Source: Streptomyces erythrochromogenes
GTDB taxonomy: Bacteria > Actinomycetota > Actinomycetes > Streptomycetales > Streptomycetaceae
Direction of reading: 5' to 3'
Assembly: GCF_036170895.1 (NCBI RefSeq)
Contig: NZ_CP108036.1
Coordinates: 4,901,501 to 4,965,500, forward strand
DNA: 64,000 nt
This document shows positions 36,591 to 50,075 of the stretch, one piece after another; the stretch's first letter is position 1, and each line of letters begins with the position of its first letter. Both the position numbers and the translations under genes were made by a program. The notes beneath the pieces were generated by a model. That model searched no databases, had not been told where the DNA came from, and saw only the letters and a program-made list of their open reading frames with translations.

Positions 36591-39172
36591 GCAACACGGT
36601 CCTGAAGACCTCGCGGCGCAACTTCGTCGCGCACAAGGGACGGATGGCGCTCTCGGCCGTCGCTGTCCTGCTCTCCGTCGCCTTCGTCTGCGGCACGCTG
36701 GTGTTCACCGACACGATGAACACCACCTTCGACAAGCTGTTCGCCGTCACCAACTCCGACGTGACGGTCAGCCCCAAGACCGCCGAGAGCGGGGAGGAGA
36801 CCCCCGACCGGGGCAAGCCCGAGATGCTGGCGGGCTCGGTCGTCGAGCAGGTCAAAAAGGCCGAGGGTGTCAAGGGCGCCGAGGGCGGCGTCGTCTCGAT
36901 GGCCGTCACGGTGGTCAACTCCAAGAACGAGAACATGGGCTCGACCACCGGCGCCCCGACCATCGCGGGCAACTGGAGCGACAACGAGCTCAAGTCCATG
37001 AAGATCACCTCGGGTCAGGCGCCGCGCGGCCCCACCGAGGTGATGGTCGACGCCGACACCGCGAAGAAGCACGGCCTGGGGCTCGGTGACGAGCTGCGCA
37101 CCATCGCCATCACCGGCGACATCCGCGCGAAGATCACCGGTATCGCCACCTTCACCGTGACCAACCCGGGCGCGGCCGTCGTCTACTTCGACACGGCCAC
37201 CGCGCAGCAGGCGCTGCTCGGCTCGCCCGACTCCTTCACGCACGTCAACGTCACCGCCGTGGACGGCGTGAGCGACGAGCAGCTCAAGGCGAACATCGCG
37301 AGCGCCCTCGGCGCGGACGCCTACAAGCTGCAGACCGCCAAGGAGGCCGCGGACGCCAACCGCAAGGACGTCGGCGCCTTCCTCGACGTCATGAAGTACG
37401 TGATGCTCGGCTTCGCCGGCATCGCCTTCCTCGTCGGCATCTTCCTGATCTTCAACACCTTCTCCATGCTGGTCGCCCAGCGCACCCGTGAGATCGGCCT
37501 GATGCGCGCCATCGGTGCCGACAGCGGGCAGGTCCTCAAGTCCGTGGTCCTCGAGGCCTTCCTGCTCGGCGTGGTCGGCTCGGTCCTCGGCGTGGCAGCG
37601 GGCGTGGGCCTGGCCGTCGGCCTCATGGCACTCATGGGCCAGATGGGCATGCACCTGTCCACCGACGACCTGACCGTCGCCTGGACCACCCCCGTCGTGG
37701 GCATCGTCCTCGGCGTCGTCGTGACCGTCGTCTCCGCCTTCGTCCCCGCCCGCCGCGCCGGCAAGGTCTCCCCGATGGCCGCACTGCGCGAGTCCGGCAC
37801 ACCGGGCGACAAGAAGGCCGGCCGTGTCCGGGCCGCCCTCGGTCTGGTCCTCACCGCCGTCGGCGGCGGCTCCCTCTACCTCGCCGGGGCCGCCGAGAAG
37901 GCCGCGGCCGGATCCCTCTGGCTGGGCCTGGGCGTCGTCCTCACCCTCGTCGGCTTCATCGTGATCGGCCCGCTGCTCGCGGCGGGCGTGGTGCGGGTGC
38001 TTTCCGGTGTGGTCCTGCGGCCCTTCGGGTCCGTGGGCCGCCTCGCCGAGCGCAACGCGCTGCGCAACCCGCGCCGCACCGGCGCCACCGCCGCCGCGCT
38101 GATGATCGGCCTCGCGCTGGTCGCCTGCCTGTCGGTCGTCGGGTCCTCGATGGTGGCTTCGGCGACCGAGGAGCTCGACAAGTCGGTCGGCGCGGACTAC
38201 ATCGTCGCCTCCGAGTCCGGCCAGCCCGTCCTGCCGCAGGCCGAGCAGGCCCTGCGCGCCACCACCGGCCTCGACCACGTCACGGCCTACCGCCAGCTCG
38301 AGGTCAAGCTGACCGCGCCCGACGGCACCACCGAGGAGACCGACCTCGGCGCGACCGACCCGACGTACGCCAAGGACATCCGGCGCAAGATGACGGCCGG
38401 CGAGCACGCGGCGGCCTACGGCGCGGGCTCCATGTCGGTCGGCTCCCTGTACGCCACCGCGCACGGCATCAAGCTCGGCGACGAGATGACGGTCGCGTTC
38501 ACCGGTGGCAACACGGTCAAGCTGAAGGTCGCGGCGATCACCAGCGACGAGGGCAACCTCGACAAGGGCATGAAGTACATCAGCACCGAGACCGCCCGGG
38601 CGAACGTGCCGGCGGACCGGATGCCGCTGCCCTTCATGATGCTGGCCACCGCGAAGGACGGGCAGTCCGACGCCGCCGCGTACAAGTCGGTCAAGGCGGC
38701 CATGGGCGAGTACCCGCAGTACGCGGTGCGCAACCAGGCCGACTACAAGCAGGCTTTGAAGGACCAGGTCGGCCAGCTGCTGAACATGGTCTACGGGCTC
38801 CTCGGCCTCGCCATCATCGTCGCGGTCCTGGGCGTCGTGAACACCCTGGCCCTGTCGGTGGTCGAGCGGACCCGTGAGATCGGCCTGATGCGCGCCATCG
38901 GCCTCTCCCGCCGCCAGCTGCGCCGCATGATCCGCCTGGAGTCGGTGGTCATCGCCCTCTTCGGCGCCCTGCTCGGGCTCGGGCTGGGCATGGGCTGGGG
39001 GGCCACCGCGCAGCAGCTGCTGGCGCTGGAGGGCCTGAAGGTCCTGGAGATCCCGTGGCCGACGATCATCGGGGTGTTCGCGGCATCGGCCTTCGTGGGC
39101 CTGTTCGCCGCACTGGTCCCGGCCTTCCGGGCGGGACGGATGAACGTCCTGAACGCGATCGCGAGCGAGTAG
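36587..39172 (+). CDS. ABC transporter permease, FtsX/MacB fold (duplicated)
   Basis: 861 residues. The layout is an N-terminal helix, a large periplasm-side-type domain (about 45-260), three helices (about 265-390) with the FtsX motif TREIGLMRAIGAD, another pair of helices, a second extracytoplasmic domain and three C-terminal helices with a second copy, TREIGLMRAIGLS. It is thus a single-chain dimer of the MacB-type permease. Such systems act as mechanotransmitters, in lipoprotein or peptide export or antibiotic resistance. The substrate cannot be told. A histidine kinase/regulator pair is not adjacent. Confidence 0.92.
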   Translation: MSNTVLKTSRRNFVAHKGRMALSAVAVLLSVAFVCGTLVFTDTMNTTFDKLFAVTNSDVTVSPKTAESGEETPDRGKPEMLAGSVVEQVKKAEGVKGAEGGVVSMAVTVVNSKNENMGSTTGAPTIAGNWSDNELKSMKITSGQAPRGPTEVMVDADTAKKHGLGLGDELRTIAITGDIRAKITGIATFTVTNPGAAVVYFDTATAQQALLGSPDSFTHVNVTAVDGVSDEQLKANIASALGADAYKLQTAKEAADANRKDVGAFLDVMKYVMLGFAGIAFLVGIFLIFNTFSMLVAQRTREIGLMRAIGADSGQVLKSVVLEAFLLGVVGSVLGVAAGVGLAVGLMALMGQMGMHLSTDDLTVAWTTPVVGIVLGVVVTVVSAFVPARRAGKVSPMAALRESGTPGDKKAGRVRAALGLVLTAVGGGSLYLAGAAEKAAAGSLWLGLGVVLTLVGFIVIGPLLAAGVVRVLSGVVLRPFGSVGRLAERNALRNPRRTGATAAALMIGLALVACLSVVGSSMVASATEELDKSVGADYIVASESGQPVLPQAEQALRATTGLDHVTAYRQLEVKLTAPDGTTEETDLGATDPTYAKDIRRKMTAGEHAAAYGAGSMSVGSLYATAHGIKLGDEMTVAFTGGNTVKLKVAAITSDEGNLDKGMKYISTETARANVPADRMPLPFMMLATAKDGQSDAAAYKSVKAAMGEYPQYAVRNQADYKQALKDQVGQLLNMVYGLLGLAIIVAVLGVVNTLALSVVERTREIGLMRAIGLSRRQLRRMIRLESVVIALFGALLGLGLGMGWGATAQQLLALEGLKVLEIPWPTIIGVFAASAFVGLFAALVPAFRAGRMNVLNAIASE

Positions 39173-39197
39173 CCGGCGCCGCGTTCGTACGGGGGTA

Positions 39198-39235
39198 GGC
39201 GCAGGCCCGGGACTGGACCGTCCCGGGTCTGCGCC
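39198..39235. terminator. Terminator between the ABC permease and DUF2079 genes
   Basis: 16-bp stem GGCGCAGGCCCGGGAC / GTCCCGGGTCTGCGCC with one G-T pair, 6-base loop, between convergent genes. Confidence 0.88.
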
Positions 39236-39266
39236 TTCTCCGTATCCGGTACGGGCCGGTGCCGGG

Positions 39267-40682
39267 TCAGCCGGTGGTGTCCCGCTGCATCAGGACGATC
39301 CCGCCGGCCTCGCCCACGAGGGTGTACCGCTCGCCGGGGTGGAGCTGGGAGGCGTAGTGGGTCGGGTCCTCCCCGGCCCACTTGTTCCCGTTGTCGATGG
39401 TGATCCAGTCGGGGACGACGCCCTTGCTGCCGCCGATCCACAGGACGCGGCAGCGGGAGGTCAGCCGGGTCAGCGGGGTGGTGTCCGCCTCCACGGTGGC
39501 CCCGTCGGGGATCCGGTCGAGGAGCCGTTCGATCGCGACGACGCGGTCGGGCTTCTCGTACGTGGACGCCTCCGTGAGCTTGGCCGTCGGCATGCTGGTC
39601 AGGGCCAGCGCGAGGGAGGCGGCGAGCACCGCCGTGGGCAGCTGGAGGGCGTAGGAGCGCAGCCAGGGCCGCTCGCCGCGCCGGACGGTGTCGATGGCGT
39701 CGACCAGGGCGAGGGCGACGACGGGCATGAGCACGGCGCTGTAGTGCCAGTCGGTGGACCAGTAGTGGTCGTCCCCGGACAGGAACCGCCAGCCGAGGGT
39801 GGGGGCGGCGACCAGCAGCAGCGGCGAGCGCAGGGCGAGCAGCCCGGAGGTGGGGATCAGCACCCATCCCAGCGTGGCCAGCTTCGTACCGGTGCCGGCG
39901 AAGGGCCCCGCCCCGTCGATCTTGTGCCAGTAGCCGTAGCCGTCGGTCGCGAAGGCCGGTATGAACACGGTGAACACCAGTACGGCGAAGACGCAGGCCG
40001 CGGCGGCGATGCCGAGCGCGGTCACGGCGGTGCGCCGGTCGGCGGTGCGGCTGCGCCAGGCCACCACGACGGCCAGGGCGGCCAGCGTGAAGCCGAGGTC
40101 CTCCTTGACGAGGAGCAGCGGCAGCCCCCACAGCAGGGCGGCCCGCCAGCGCCGGGCCAGGACCGCCTCCAGGGCGAAGGCCAGCAGCGGCACGGCGAAG
40201 GCGATCTCGTGGAAGTCGAACTCCACCGCCCGCTGGATGCCCCAGGACAGGCCGTACGCGACGCCGACGGCGATGCCGCGGGGCCGGCCGAGGAGCCGTG
40301 CGGCCGCCCGGGTGACGGGGACGGCGGAGAGCGCGAACAGCGCGGCCTGTACGACCAGCAGCGTGACGGGCCCGGGGAAGACCCGGTAGACGGGGGCGAC
40401 GAGCGCGATGATCGGGCTGAAGTGGTCCCCGAGGATGTTGGCCCCCGGCCCCTTCAGGTCGGCCACGGGCGCCTGGAGGTGGGCGTACGCGCGGATCGCC
40501 TGCTCGAAGATCCCCAGGTCCCAGGAGGCCCAGTCCATGCGCCGGAACCGGCCGACGGACAGGACGAGGTAGACGGGGAACAGCCCGGCGGCCACCAGCC
40601 AGGGTCCGGCCCATCGGGGCGTGGCCGCCCTCGGAGGGGCCTGGGCCGCCTGTGCCGGGCGGGCTATGGCATCGCTCGTCAC
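39267..40682 (-). CDS. DUF2079 polytopic membrane protein
   Basis: 471 residues with around ten hydrophobic segments. The early loop WASWDLGIFEQAIRAYAH with GDHFSPI after it is the DUF2079 hallmark and is reminiscent of GT-C glycosyltransferase active-site loops (D-x-G-x-F). The C-terminal 130 residues are soluble and start TSMPTAKLTEAST. Biochemical activity of the family is unknown; a role in polyprenyl-sugar dependent glycosylation is speculation based on the GT-C likeness. The GTG start shares a 257-base divergent region with mfd. Confidence 0.8.
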   Translation of the reverse strand: MTSDAIARPAQAAQAPPRAATPRWAGPWLVAAGLFPVYLVLSVGRFRRMDWASWDLGIFEQAIRAYAHLQAPVADLKGPGANILGDHFSPIIALVAPVYRVFPGPVTLLVVQAALFALSAVPVTRAAARLLGRPRGIAVGVAYGLSWGIQRAVEFDFHEIAFAVPLLAFALEAVLARRWRAALLWGLPLLLVKEDLGFTLAALAVVVAWRSRTADRRTAVTALGIAAAACVFAVLVFTVFIPAFATDGYGYWHKIDGAGPFAGTGTKLATLGWVLIPTSGLLALRSPLLLVAAPTLGWRFLSGDDHYWSTDWHYSAVLMPVVALALVDAIDTVRRGERPWLRSYALQLPTAVLAASLALALTSMPTAKLTEASTYEKPDRVVAIERLLDRIPDGATVEADTTPLTRLTSRCRVLWIGGSKGVVPDWITIDNGNKWAGEDPTHYASQLHPGERYTLVGEAGGIVLMQRDTTG

Positions 40683-40939
40683 GGACTCGTGCTCCTCGGC
40701 CGTTCGGCGTGAACTCCTGCGGGTAAGGACGCGGCGAGTTCAGGCGGTGGTTACCCGAACATCGTAAAGCGGGAGCAACGCCTCCAGGATGACGAGGGGC
40801 CCGCGCCCGCGCCCGTGTCCGAGCCATGGCCCGAATCCCTCGCGCGTCGCCGTGGGCGCCGTCGTAGGGTGGGAACCCCCGGCCCGTACGACGTGTCGGG
40901 TCCTTCGCGTTGCCCCTTCACCGGACGGAAAGCCTCCTC

Positions 40940-44473
<3,534 letters not shown>

Positions 44474-44481
44474 GCACCGGC

Positions 44482-44519
44482 GGCCGCGGCCGGGGAGCGA
44501 GGGCTCCCCGGCCGCGGCC
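44482..44519 (+). terminator. mfd terminator
   Basis: Perfect 17-bp stem GGCCGCGGCCGGGGAGC / GCTCCCCGGCCGCGGCC with a GAGG loop, 8 bases after the stop. Confidence 0.92.
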
Positions 44520-44641
44520 CCCACCACGGCGGGTGCCGTGCTGCGACCCTGCAACGGTTGCGCGCATCCCCTCACTGATGGCCGGGAACGCTGTATACCC
44601 TCAGACCGAAACCTCTTCCGCACGGCCCGTCAGGAGCAGCG

Positions 44642-45271
44642 ATGCACGGCCCCGGCCTTCCGCCGCAGCACGCCCCCCAGTCCACCTCGGGCGGCGTGGT
44701 GACACTGCGCGTGGTGTTCATGCTGCTGCCCATCCTGAGCTGCGGCTTCCTGGCCTGGGGTTCGATGCTGCGGCTCGCGCTGGTCACCCGCAAGTCCCGG
44801 GACTGGGCGCTGCTGGTGCTCAGCGGTGTGCTCGCCGTGGTCTGGATGACGTTCATCCAGATCGACCCCACCCCGGACGTCAACGGCTGGCAGGGCAACC
44901 TCGGCGCCGGCGGCTCGATCCTCACGGGCTTCGCGGTCTGCGTGTACTTCCTCGTCGCCGACATCAAGCACCACGAGGCCCTGCGGTCCGCGGCGCCCGC
45001 GCCCTGGTACCCGGGGCAGGCCGCGCCGTACAACCACCCGCAGCAGACCTCGCCCTCCTACGGCTACCCGCACGCCCAGGCCCCCACCGTGGTCTCGGGC
45101 CAGACGCCGGCCGTCCCGCAGGTGCCGCCGCAGCCGACCCCGCCCCCACGCATCGGGCAGGTCCGCGCCGAACTCGACGAGCTCAGTGAGCTGCTGCGCA
45201 AGCAGACCCCGCCGCCCGGCGGCCACCACCAGGACCCGAACCAGACCGCCTTCCGGGACCCGCAGCAGTGA
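44642..45271 (+). CDS. Small membrane protein coupled to the Ser/Thr kinase
   Basis: 209 residues with three helices (about 21-43, 55-75, 92-112). The cytoplasmic C-terminal half is rich in Pro, Gln and Tyr (SPSYGYPHAQAP) and ends with a short helix RAELDELSELLRKQ. Function unknown. The ATG has AGGAG upstream, and its stop overlaps the kinase start by 4 bases (GTGA), so it is translationally coupled and may anchor or supply a substrate for the kinase. That is inference. Confidence 0.75.
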   Translation: MHGPGLPPQHAPQSTSGGVVTLRVVFMLLPILSCGFLAWGSMLRLALVTRKSRDWALLVLSGVLAVVWMTFIQIDPTPDVNGWQGNLGAGGSILTGFAVCVYFLVADIKHHEALRSAAPAPWYPGQAAPYNHPQQTSPSYGYPHAQAPTVVSGQTPAVPQVPPQPTPPPRIGQVRAELDELSELLRKQTPPPGGHHQDPNQTAFRDPQQ

Positions 45272-46851
45272 CCGACCGCCTCATCGGAGACCGCTACCAG
45301 TTGGCGAGCATCCTGGGACAGGGCGGCATGGGCCAGGTCTGGACGGCCTACGACCGGCGCCTGGACCGGCGGGTCGCCGTCAAGCTGCTGCGCCCCGACA
45401 AGGTCGCCGGCCCCGGCACGGTCGCCGAGGAGCTGCGCCGCCGCTTCGTGCGCGAGTGCCGGGTCACGGCGCAGGTGGACCACCCCGGTCTGGTCACCGT
45501 CCACGACGCGGGCAGCGACGGCGACGAGCTGTTCCTCGTCATGGGCTACGTGGAGGGTTCCGACCTCGCCGACCACCTCGCCGCCCACGGCCCCTACCCG
45601 TGGCAGTGGGCGGTCGCGGTCGTCGCACAGCTGTGCTCGGTCCTGTCGGCCGTGCACGCGGTGCCGATCGTCCACCGCGACCTGAAGCCCCGCAACGTGA
45701 TGGTCCGCCCGGACGGCACCGTCCTGGTCCTCGACCTCGGCGTGGCCTCGGTCATGGACACCGACACCACCCGCCTCACCAGCACCGGCACGCCCATCGG
45801 CAGCCCCGCGTACATGGCGCCCGAGCAGGCGATGAGCGGCGCGGTGGGCCCGTACACCGACCTGTACGCGCTCGGCGTGCTCCTCTACGAACTCCTCAGC
45901 GGCAACGTCCCCTTCGCCGGGTCCACCGCCCTGGGCGTGCTCCACCGCCACCTGTACGAGCCCCCGGTCCCGGTGCGCCCGCAGCGCCCGGAGGTCCCGC
46001 AGGAGCTGGAGGCGCTCCTGATGCGCCTGCTCGCCAAGGACCCGCAGGACCGGCCGTCCTCGGCGCAGGAGGTCTACGAGGCGCTCGCCCCGCTGCTGCC
46101 GGCCCGCGACGGCCGCGGCGCGTCCGGCCCGCTCGATCCGACCCGGCCCTTCGTACGGCCCCAGGCACCCTGGCCGGACCGGGCCGCGGTGATCCCGCCG
46201 CGGCCGACCGCCCCGCCGGCGTCCACGCCGACGGGCACCCCCGTGCCGCCCACGTCCGCGCCGACGCCGACGCGGACCCCCGCGCCGGTTCCGGTGCCGC
46301 AGAAGCCCGACATCCCGGGCGCGGTGGACCAGGCCCGCACGCTCCTGGACCAGGGCCGGCTCACGCAGGCCGTGGACATCCTCGGCGGCATCCTCCCGGC
46401 GGCGGCCGCCGAGCACGGCGAGCACTCACCGGTGGTCCGCTCCCTGCGCAAGCAGTACGCGGCCACCTTGATGGACGACGGGCAGTACCGCCGCGCCCTG
46501 CCCGAACTGCGGCGTCTCGCCGAGGAGTTCCCGGCGGGCGACCCCCAGGCGCTGCGGTTCCGCTACGACGCGGCGCAGTGCCTGGAGCAGCTCGGCGAGC
46601 CGGCCGCCGCCCTGGCGGAGTACCGCTCGCTGCTCCCGTACTTCGAGAACCGCTACGCCAACCCGGACCAGGCCCTGCCGCTGGAGATCCGCCGCCGGAT
46701 CGCGCACCTGCTGCTCTCCCTCGGCGACCGTCCGGCGGCCCACGAGACCCTGGCCCGGCTGCTGTTCGACGCGGAACGCCTGCACGGCCCGGCCCATCCC
46801 TTCCCGTCGGAGATACGCCGCACCCTGCAGTGGCTCAGCCAGGTCCGCTGA
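45268..46851 (+). CDS. Soluble Hanks-type Ser/Thr protein kinase with C-terminal TPR-like region
   Basis: 527 residues. The kinase domain is complete: glycine loop GQGGMGQV (17-24), Lys39 in VAVKLL, catalytic loop HRDLKPRN (135-142), DLG (155-157, where most kinases have DFG) and activation segment TPIGSPAYMAPEQ. A Pro/Thr-rich linker (about 285-345) leads to a helical tetratricopeptide-like region (about 350-527). No transmembrane helix is evident, unlike PASTA kinases, so membrane attachment may come from the coupled upstream protein. Its 3' end is 27 bases from the convergent next gene. Confidence 0.9.
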   Translation: MTDRLIGDRYQLASILGQGGMGQVWTAYDRRLDRRVAVKLLRPDKVAGPGTVAEELRRRFVRECRVTAQVDHPGLVTVHDAGSDGDELFLVMGYVEGSDLADHLAAHGPYPWQWAVAVVAQLCSVLSAVHAVPIVHRDLKPRNVMVRPDGTVLVLDLGVASVMDTDTTRLTSTGTPIGSPAYMAPEQAMSGAVGPYTDLYALGVLLYELLSGNVPFAGSTALGVLHRHLYEPPVPVRPQRPEVPQELEALLMRLLAKDPQDRPSSAQEVYEALAPLLPARDGRGASGPLDPTRPFVRPQAPWPDRAAVIPPRPTAPPASTPTGTPVPPTSAPTPTRTPAPVPVPQKPDIPGAVDQARTLLDQGRLTQAVDILGGILPAAAAEHGEHSPVVRSLRKQYAATLMDDGQYRRALPELRRLAEEFPAGDPQALRFRYDAAQCLEQLGEPAAALAEYRSLLPYFENRYANPDQALPLEIRRRIAHLLLSLGDRPAAHETLARLLFDAERLHGPAHPFPSEIRRTLQWLSQVR

Positions 46852-46878
46852 CGTCCGGCCCGTCGCAGTGCGGCCCCG

Positions 46879-49233
46879 TCACGGCTGCCGGCGGCCGCCG
46901 CCGCGGGTGCGCAGGGCGGTGACCGCGAGGAGTGCCAGGGCCACCGCCGCGACCGACAGTCCGGGGAGCAGTCCGGGCGGGCGGAAGGAGCAGGCTACCC
47001 GCGTGGTGCCGGGGTCGAGGGGGACCGCGACCAGTCCCAGGTGGGTCGATGCGGGGCGGTCGTTGCAGGTCCAGCCGGCGATCGCGGGGACGGAGAGGAC
47101 CGCCGTGCCCGTGCTGCCCGCGGGCAGGTCGGCCCGGACGCCGGAGGAGCCGACCCGGACCGAGGTCGCGGCCGTGGCGCGCAGGGCGGCCACCGCCGCG
47201 TCCAGTCGGGGGCGGTCCAGGCAGGACAGGGTCCAGCGCGGCGGCGGGGCCGCCTCGAAGACCAGCGCCGAGGAGGCGCCGCGGGAGACGCCCATCGGCT
47301 GGAGGGCGGCCCGGTTGCGGGGGGCGTTGCCGTTCAGCCGGAAGGCCGGGCCGTCGGCGAGGCGGGCCGTCGCGTTGTACTCCGGCGCCCACAGGTGGGC
47401 CTCGGTGCCCGCGCGGCAGACCCCGGGCGCGAGCGGGTCCTCGTACACGCGGGCACCCAGCAGCAGTTCCTGGTTGGCGAAGGGCGAGTCGCCGTAGGAG
47501 AGGGCCGCGCCGGTCGGGCGGGTCGTCACCAGCGGGGGCACCTCGGCGCGCAGCACCGAGCCGTCCGGCTGGAGGCGGGCGCCGACCGCGAAGACGGCGT
47601 CGGTGACCGGGTTGTCGATGCTCTGGACGTTGCGGCCGCGTGAGGTCCAGCCGGCGCCGAGCGCGACCATCGTCCGCGTGAACACCTCGGGGGTGTGGCT
47701 GCTGTAGTAGGAGCCGCCCTCCCCGCCCAGCAGCAGCGGGTCGTTGCCGGACAGGGCGGGCCGGCTGGGGTCGGTGCGGTACGCCGGCCAGCCCTCGGCG
47801 GCCGCCAGGGCCCGGGCGCGCGCGGTGTGGCCCTGCCCCCAGGACGGGTAGTCGTCGAGGCCGCCCAGTTTGCCCTTGTGGCCGAAGGCGGTGGTCGCCG
47901 CGGCCTGCGCGAGCAGGACCAGGGCCAGCACGGCGGCTGCCGGGAGCGCCAGGCGGCGGTGGCGCAGCGCCCACCAGGCCGCGCCCGCCAGCGCCAGGCC
48001 GGCCGCGAACAGCGCGTACCCCCAGGTCGTGGTCAGGGTGCTGGTGCGCGCCCACAGCGCGGCGGCCGCCAGCAGGCCCGTCCCCGCGGCCAGCGCGGGC
48101 AGCCGCGGCAGGCCGCGCTCCAGCGCGGTCCAGGCGGCGATGACGGCGATCCCGGCCAGGACGAAGGTCTGCCGGTACGGGCTGCCGTTCGGGGTGGCGA
48201 ACAGGTGCCAGGCCAGATGGGTCGGCGCCCACTGCAGGGAGAGCGCGACGGCCGCCGTCAGTCCCGTCCACCACAGCCGGTCGCGCAGCGGCAGTGACCG
48301 GTGGAAGGGGAGCGCGGCGACCAGCAGCAGGATGCCGGTGGCGACGAAGACGGCGGGGGAGGAGAAGGAGTACGTCCCGGGCAGCAGCCGCGCGAAGAGG
48401 TCCGCCCAGGACACCGGCCGGAACTCCTTGACCCATCCCGGGTAGGCCTGCCCCGAGCTGAGGAACAGCGGCAGCAGGACCGGCGCCGCCACAGCGATGC
48501 CCGCCGCGGTGGTTCCTGCCGCCCGCGCGATCACCGCGATCCGGGTCCGCACGCCCTCCCGGGTCAGCACCACCCGTACCAGCAGCACCAGCGCGGCGCC
48601 GAGCGTCGCCATGTAGGCGGTGTAGAAGTTCGCCGTCCAGCAGACGGCCACGACCGGCGGCGCGAGCAGCACCCGCCGCCCGCGCAGGGCCCATTCACCG
48701 GTCAGGCACAGCAGGGGGAACGCGATCAGCCCGTCCAGCCACATCGGGTTGTAGGAGGCCTCGATCACCGACCAGCCGCACAGCGCGTACGAGGCCCCGA
48801 GCAGTCCGGCCGCCCACCACGGCCCACGGTGCAGGGTGCGCAGCAGCCAGGCCATGGCAGCCGCCGCGGCCGCCGTCTTGAGGACGGTGACGACGTACAC
48901 GGCCAGGTCGATGTCGGCGCGCGGGAAGACGGCGACGAGGACGGAGAGCGGGCTGGTCAGATAGGTGCCGAGGTCGGGCAGGAAGCTCGTGCCGTATCCG
49001 GACTGCCAGTTGAACAGCAGTCCGCCCTGCGCGCGGCCGTGCAGGAGGTCCCACAGGTGCGCGTGGAACGGTACGAACTGATTGCCGAGGTCGTTGACGC
49101 TGCGGTGGCGCGATCCGTACGGGAAGACGCGGGCGGCGGCGTCTCCGGCACACACGGCCACCGCCGTGAGCAGGGCGGCGAGCGCCGAACCGGACAGACT
49201 GGCGCGGCGCGGCGAGCGGTGCGGTGTCGACAT
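46879..49233 (-). CDS. YfhO-type polytopic membrane protein (GT-C-like)
   Basis: 784 residues with about 13 membrane segments and a large C-terminal extracytoplasmic domain (about 400-755) before a last helix. The first loop contains NDLGNQFVPFHAHLWDLLHG, a D/N-x-x-x-Q/Y type GT-C motif seen in YfhO proteins, and SYNPMWLDGLIAFPL follows. YfhO-family members in Firmicutes are needed for glycosylation of lipoteichoic acid; by analogy this may transfer sugars to cell-wall polymers. ATG 49233. It is divergent from the SurA-like lipoprotein gene. Confidence 0.8.
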   Translation of the reverse strand: MSTPHRSPRRASLSGSALAALLTAVAVCAGDAAARVFPYGSRHRSVNDLGNQFVPFHAHLWDLLHGRAQGGLLFNWQSGYGTSFLPDLGTYLTSPLSVLVAVFPRADIDLAVYVVTVLKTAAAAAAMAWLLRTLHRGPWWAAGLLGASYALCGWSVIEASYNPMWLDGLIAFPLLCLTGEWALRGRRVLLAPPVVAVCWTANFYTAYMATLGAALVLLVRVVLTREGVRTRIAVIARAAGTTAAGIAVAAPVLLPLFLSSGQAYPGWVKEFRPVSWADLFARLLPGTYSFSSPAVFVATGILLLVAALPFHRSLPLRDRLWWTGLTAAVALSLQWAPTHLAWHLFATPNGSPYRQTFVLAGIAVIAAWTALERGLPRLPALAAGTGLLAAAALWARTSTLTTTWGYALFAAGLALAGAAWWALRHRRLALPAAAVLALVLLAQAAATTAFGHKGKLGGLDDYPSWGQGHTARARALAAAEGWPAYRTDPSRPALSGNDPLLLGGEGGSYYSSHTPEVFTRTMVALGAGWTSRGRNVQSIDNPVTDAVFAVGARLQPDGSVLRAEVPPLVTTRPTGAALSYGDSPFANQELLLGARVYEDPLAPGVCRAGTEAHLWAPEYNATARLADGPAFRLNGNAPRNRAALQPMGVSRGASSALVFEAAPPPRWTLSCLDRPRLDAAVAALRATAATSVRVGSSGVRADLPAGSTGTAVLSVPAIAGWTCNDRPASTHLGLVAVPLDPGTTRVACSFRPPGLLPGLSVAAVALALLAVTALRTRGGGRRQP

Positions 49234-49426
49234 GGTGGGCCGACCCTGGCAGCACGGAGGGAAGCGGGGATGGCCGCGGAGTGGCTGCGACACGAACAGA
49301 CACGTACCCCGGACACCCCGCGAATCGTTGGTCGAACCGGTGGCCCGGGCCACCCTTACTGCATAACATCGATCACCGCACGGCCCTTGTGCATTGACGC
49401 ACAATCTCCCGGCCCTGGAGGCTCCT

Positions 49427-50047
49427 TTGCACCGTCGCACTGCGCTCTCCGTCTCCGCCGCCCTGCTCGTGGCGGCGCCCCTGCTGTCCGCCTGCTCGGG
49501 CGAGACCCGGCCCGGCACCGCGGCCGTCGTCGGCGGTGAACGGATCACCACCTCCGCGCTCCAGGCCCAGGTGAACGACGTCCGCACCGCACAGAACCGG
49601 TCCGAGCAGGCCGCCACGCTCATCGCCAACACCCCGCAGCTGGAGCGGATCAAGCTCGGCAAGATGATCCAGCTGCGGGTGCTGGAGCGGGCGGCCGAGG
49701 ACGCGGGCATCTCGGTCACGACCAAGGAGATCGAGGACGCCCGCAAGGCGCAGGAGGGCGACAAGGGCGCGGCGGCACTGGAGCAGCTGGCCCTCCAGGC
49801 CCGGGTCCCGCTGGCGCCCGGGCAGATCGACGAGGACCTGCGCTTCCGGCTGCTGCTCGACAAGCTGAGCGAGCGCTTCGGCGAGGAGAGGATCATCGAG
49901 CCGCTCACCAAGGCGTCGGAGGCCCTCCACATCGAGGTGAACCCGCGCTACGGGGCCTGGGACGCCAAGCAGGTGGGCCTCGGCCCGGCGGACACCGCAT
50001 GGATCACCCAGCGGACCCGGCCCGAGCAGGAACCCGCCGGAGCCTGA
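49427..50047 (+). CDS. SurA N-terminal-like lipoprotein
   Basis: 206 residues. A short Arg-containing N-terminus, hydrophobic stretch and lipobox LLSAC (Cys23) predict a lipoprotein. Then AAVVGGERITTSALQAQVND is the typical SurA/PrsA N-terminal chaperone segment, with predicted helices to the end. No PPIase domain follows, so it is probably a chaperone-like protein outside the membrane. The start is a TTG with GGAGG 5 bases upstream; an upstream TTG at 49394 lacks one. The lipoprotein-mazG order precedes the eno region in Streptomyces as I recall. Confidence 0.84.
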   Translation: MHRRTALSVSAALLVAAPLLSACSGETRPGTAAVVGGERITTSALQAQVNDVRTAQNRSEQAATLIANTPQLERIKLGKMIQLRVLERAAEDAGISVTTKEIEDARKAQEGDKGAAALEQLALQARVPLAPGQIDEDLRFRLLLDKLSERFGEERIIEPLTKASEALHIEVNPRYGAWDAKQVGLGPADTAWITQRTRPEQEPAGA

Positions 50048-50075
50048 CGTCCGCCGGCGGAGGTAGGTTCGGAGG

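Noticed and set aside
33862..39172. Exporter plus ABC system as a mobile resistance island
   Set aside because: No integrase, transposase, terminal repeats or composition shift; the genes match their surroundings in codon use.
49339..49354. Perfect palindrome GGTGGCCCGGGCCACC upstream of the SurA-like lipoprotein gene
   Set aside because: Exact but short and pure GC, common by chance in this genome; no linked motif supports a function.
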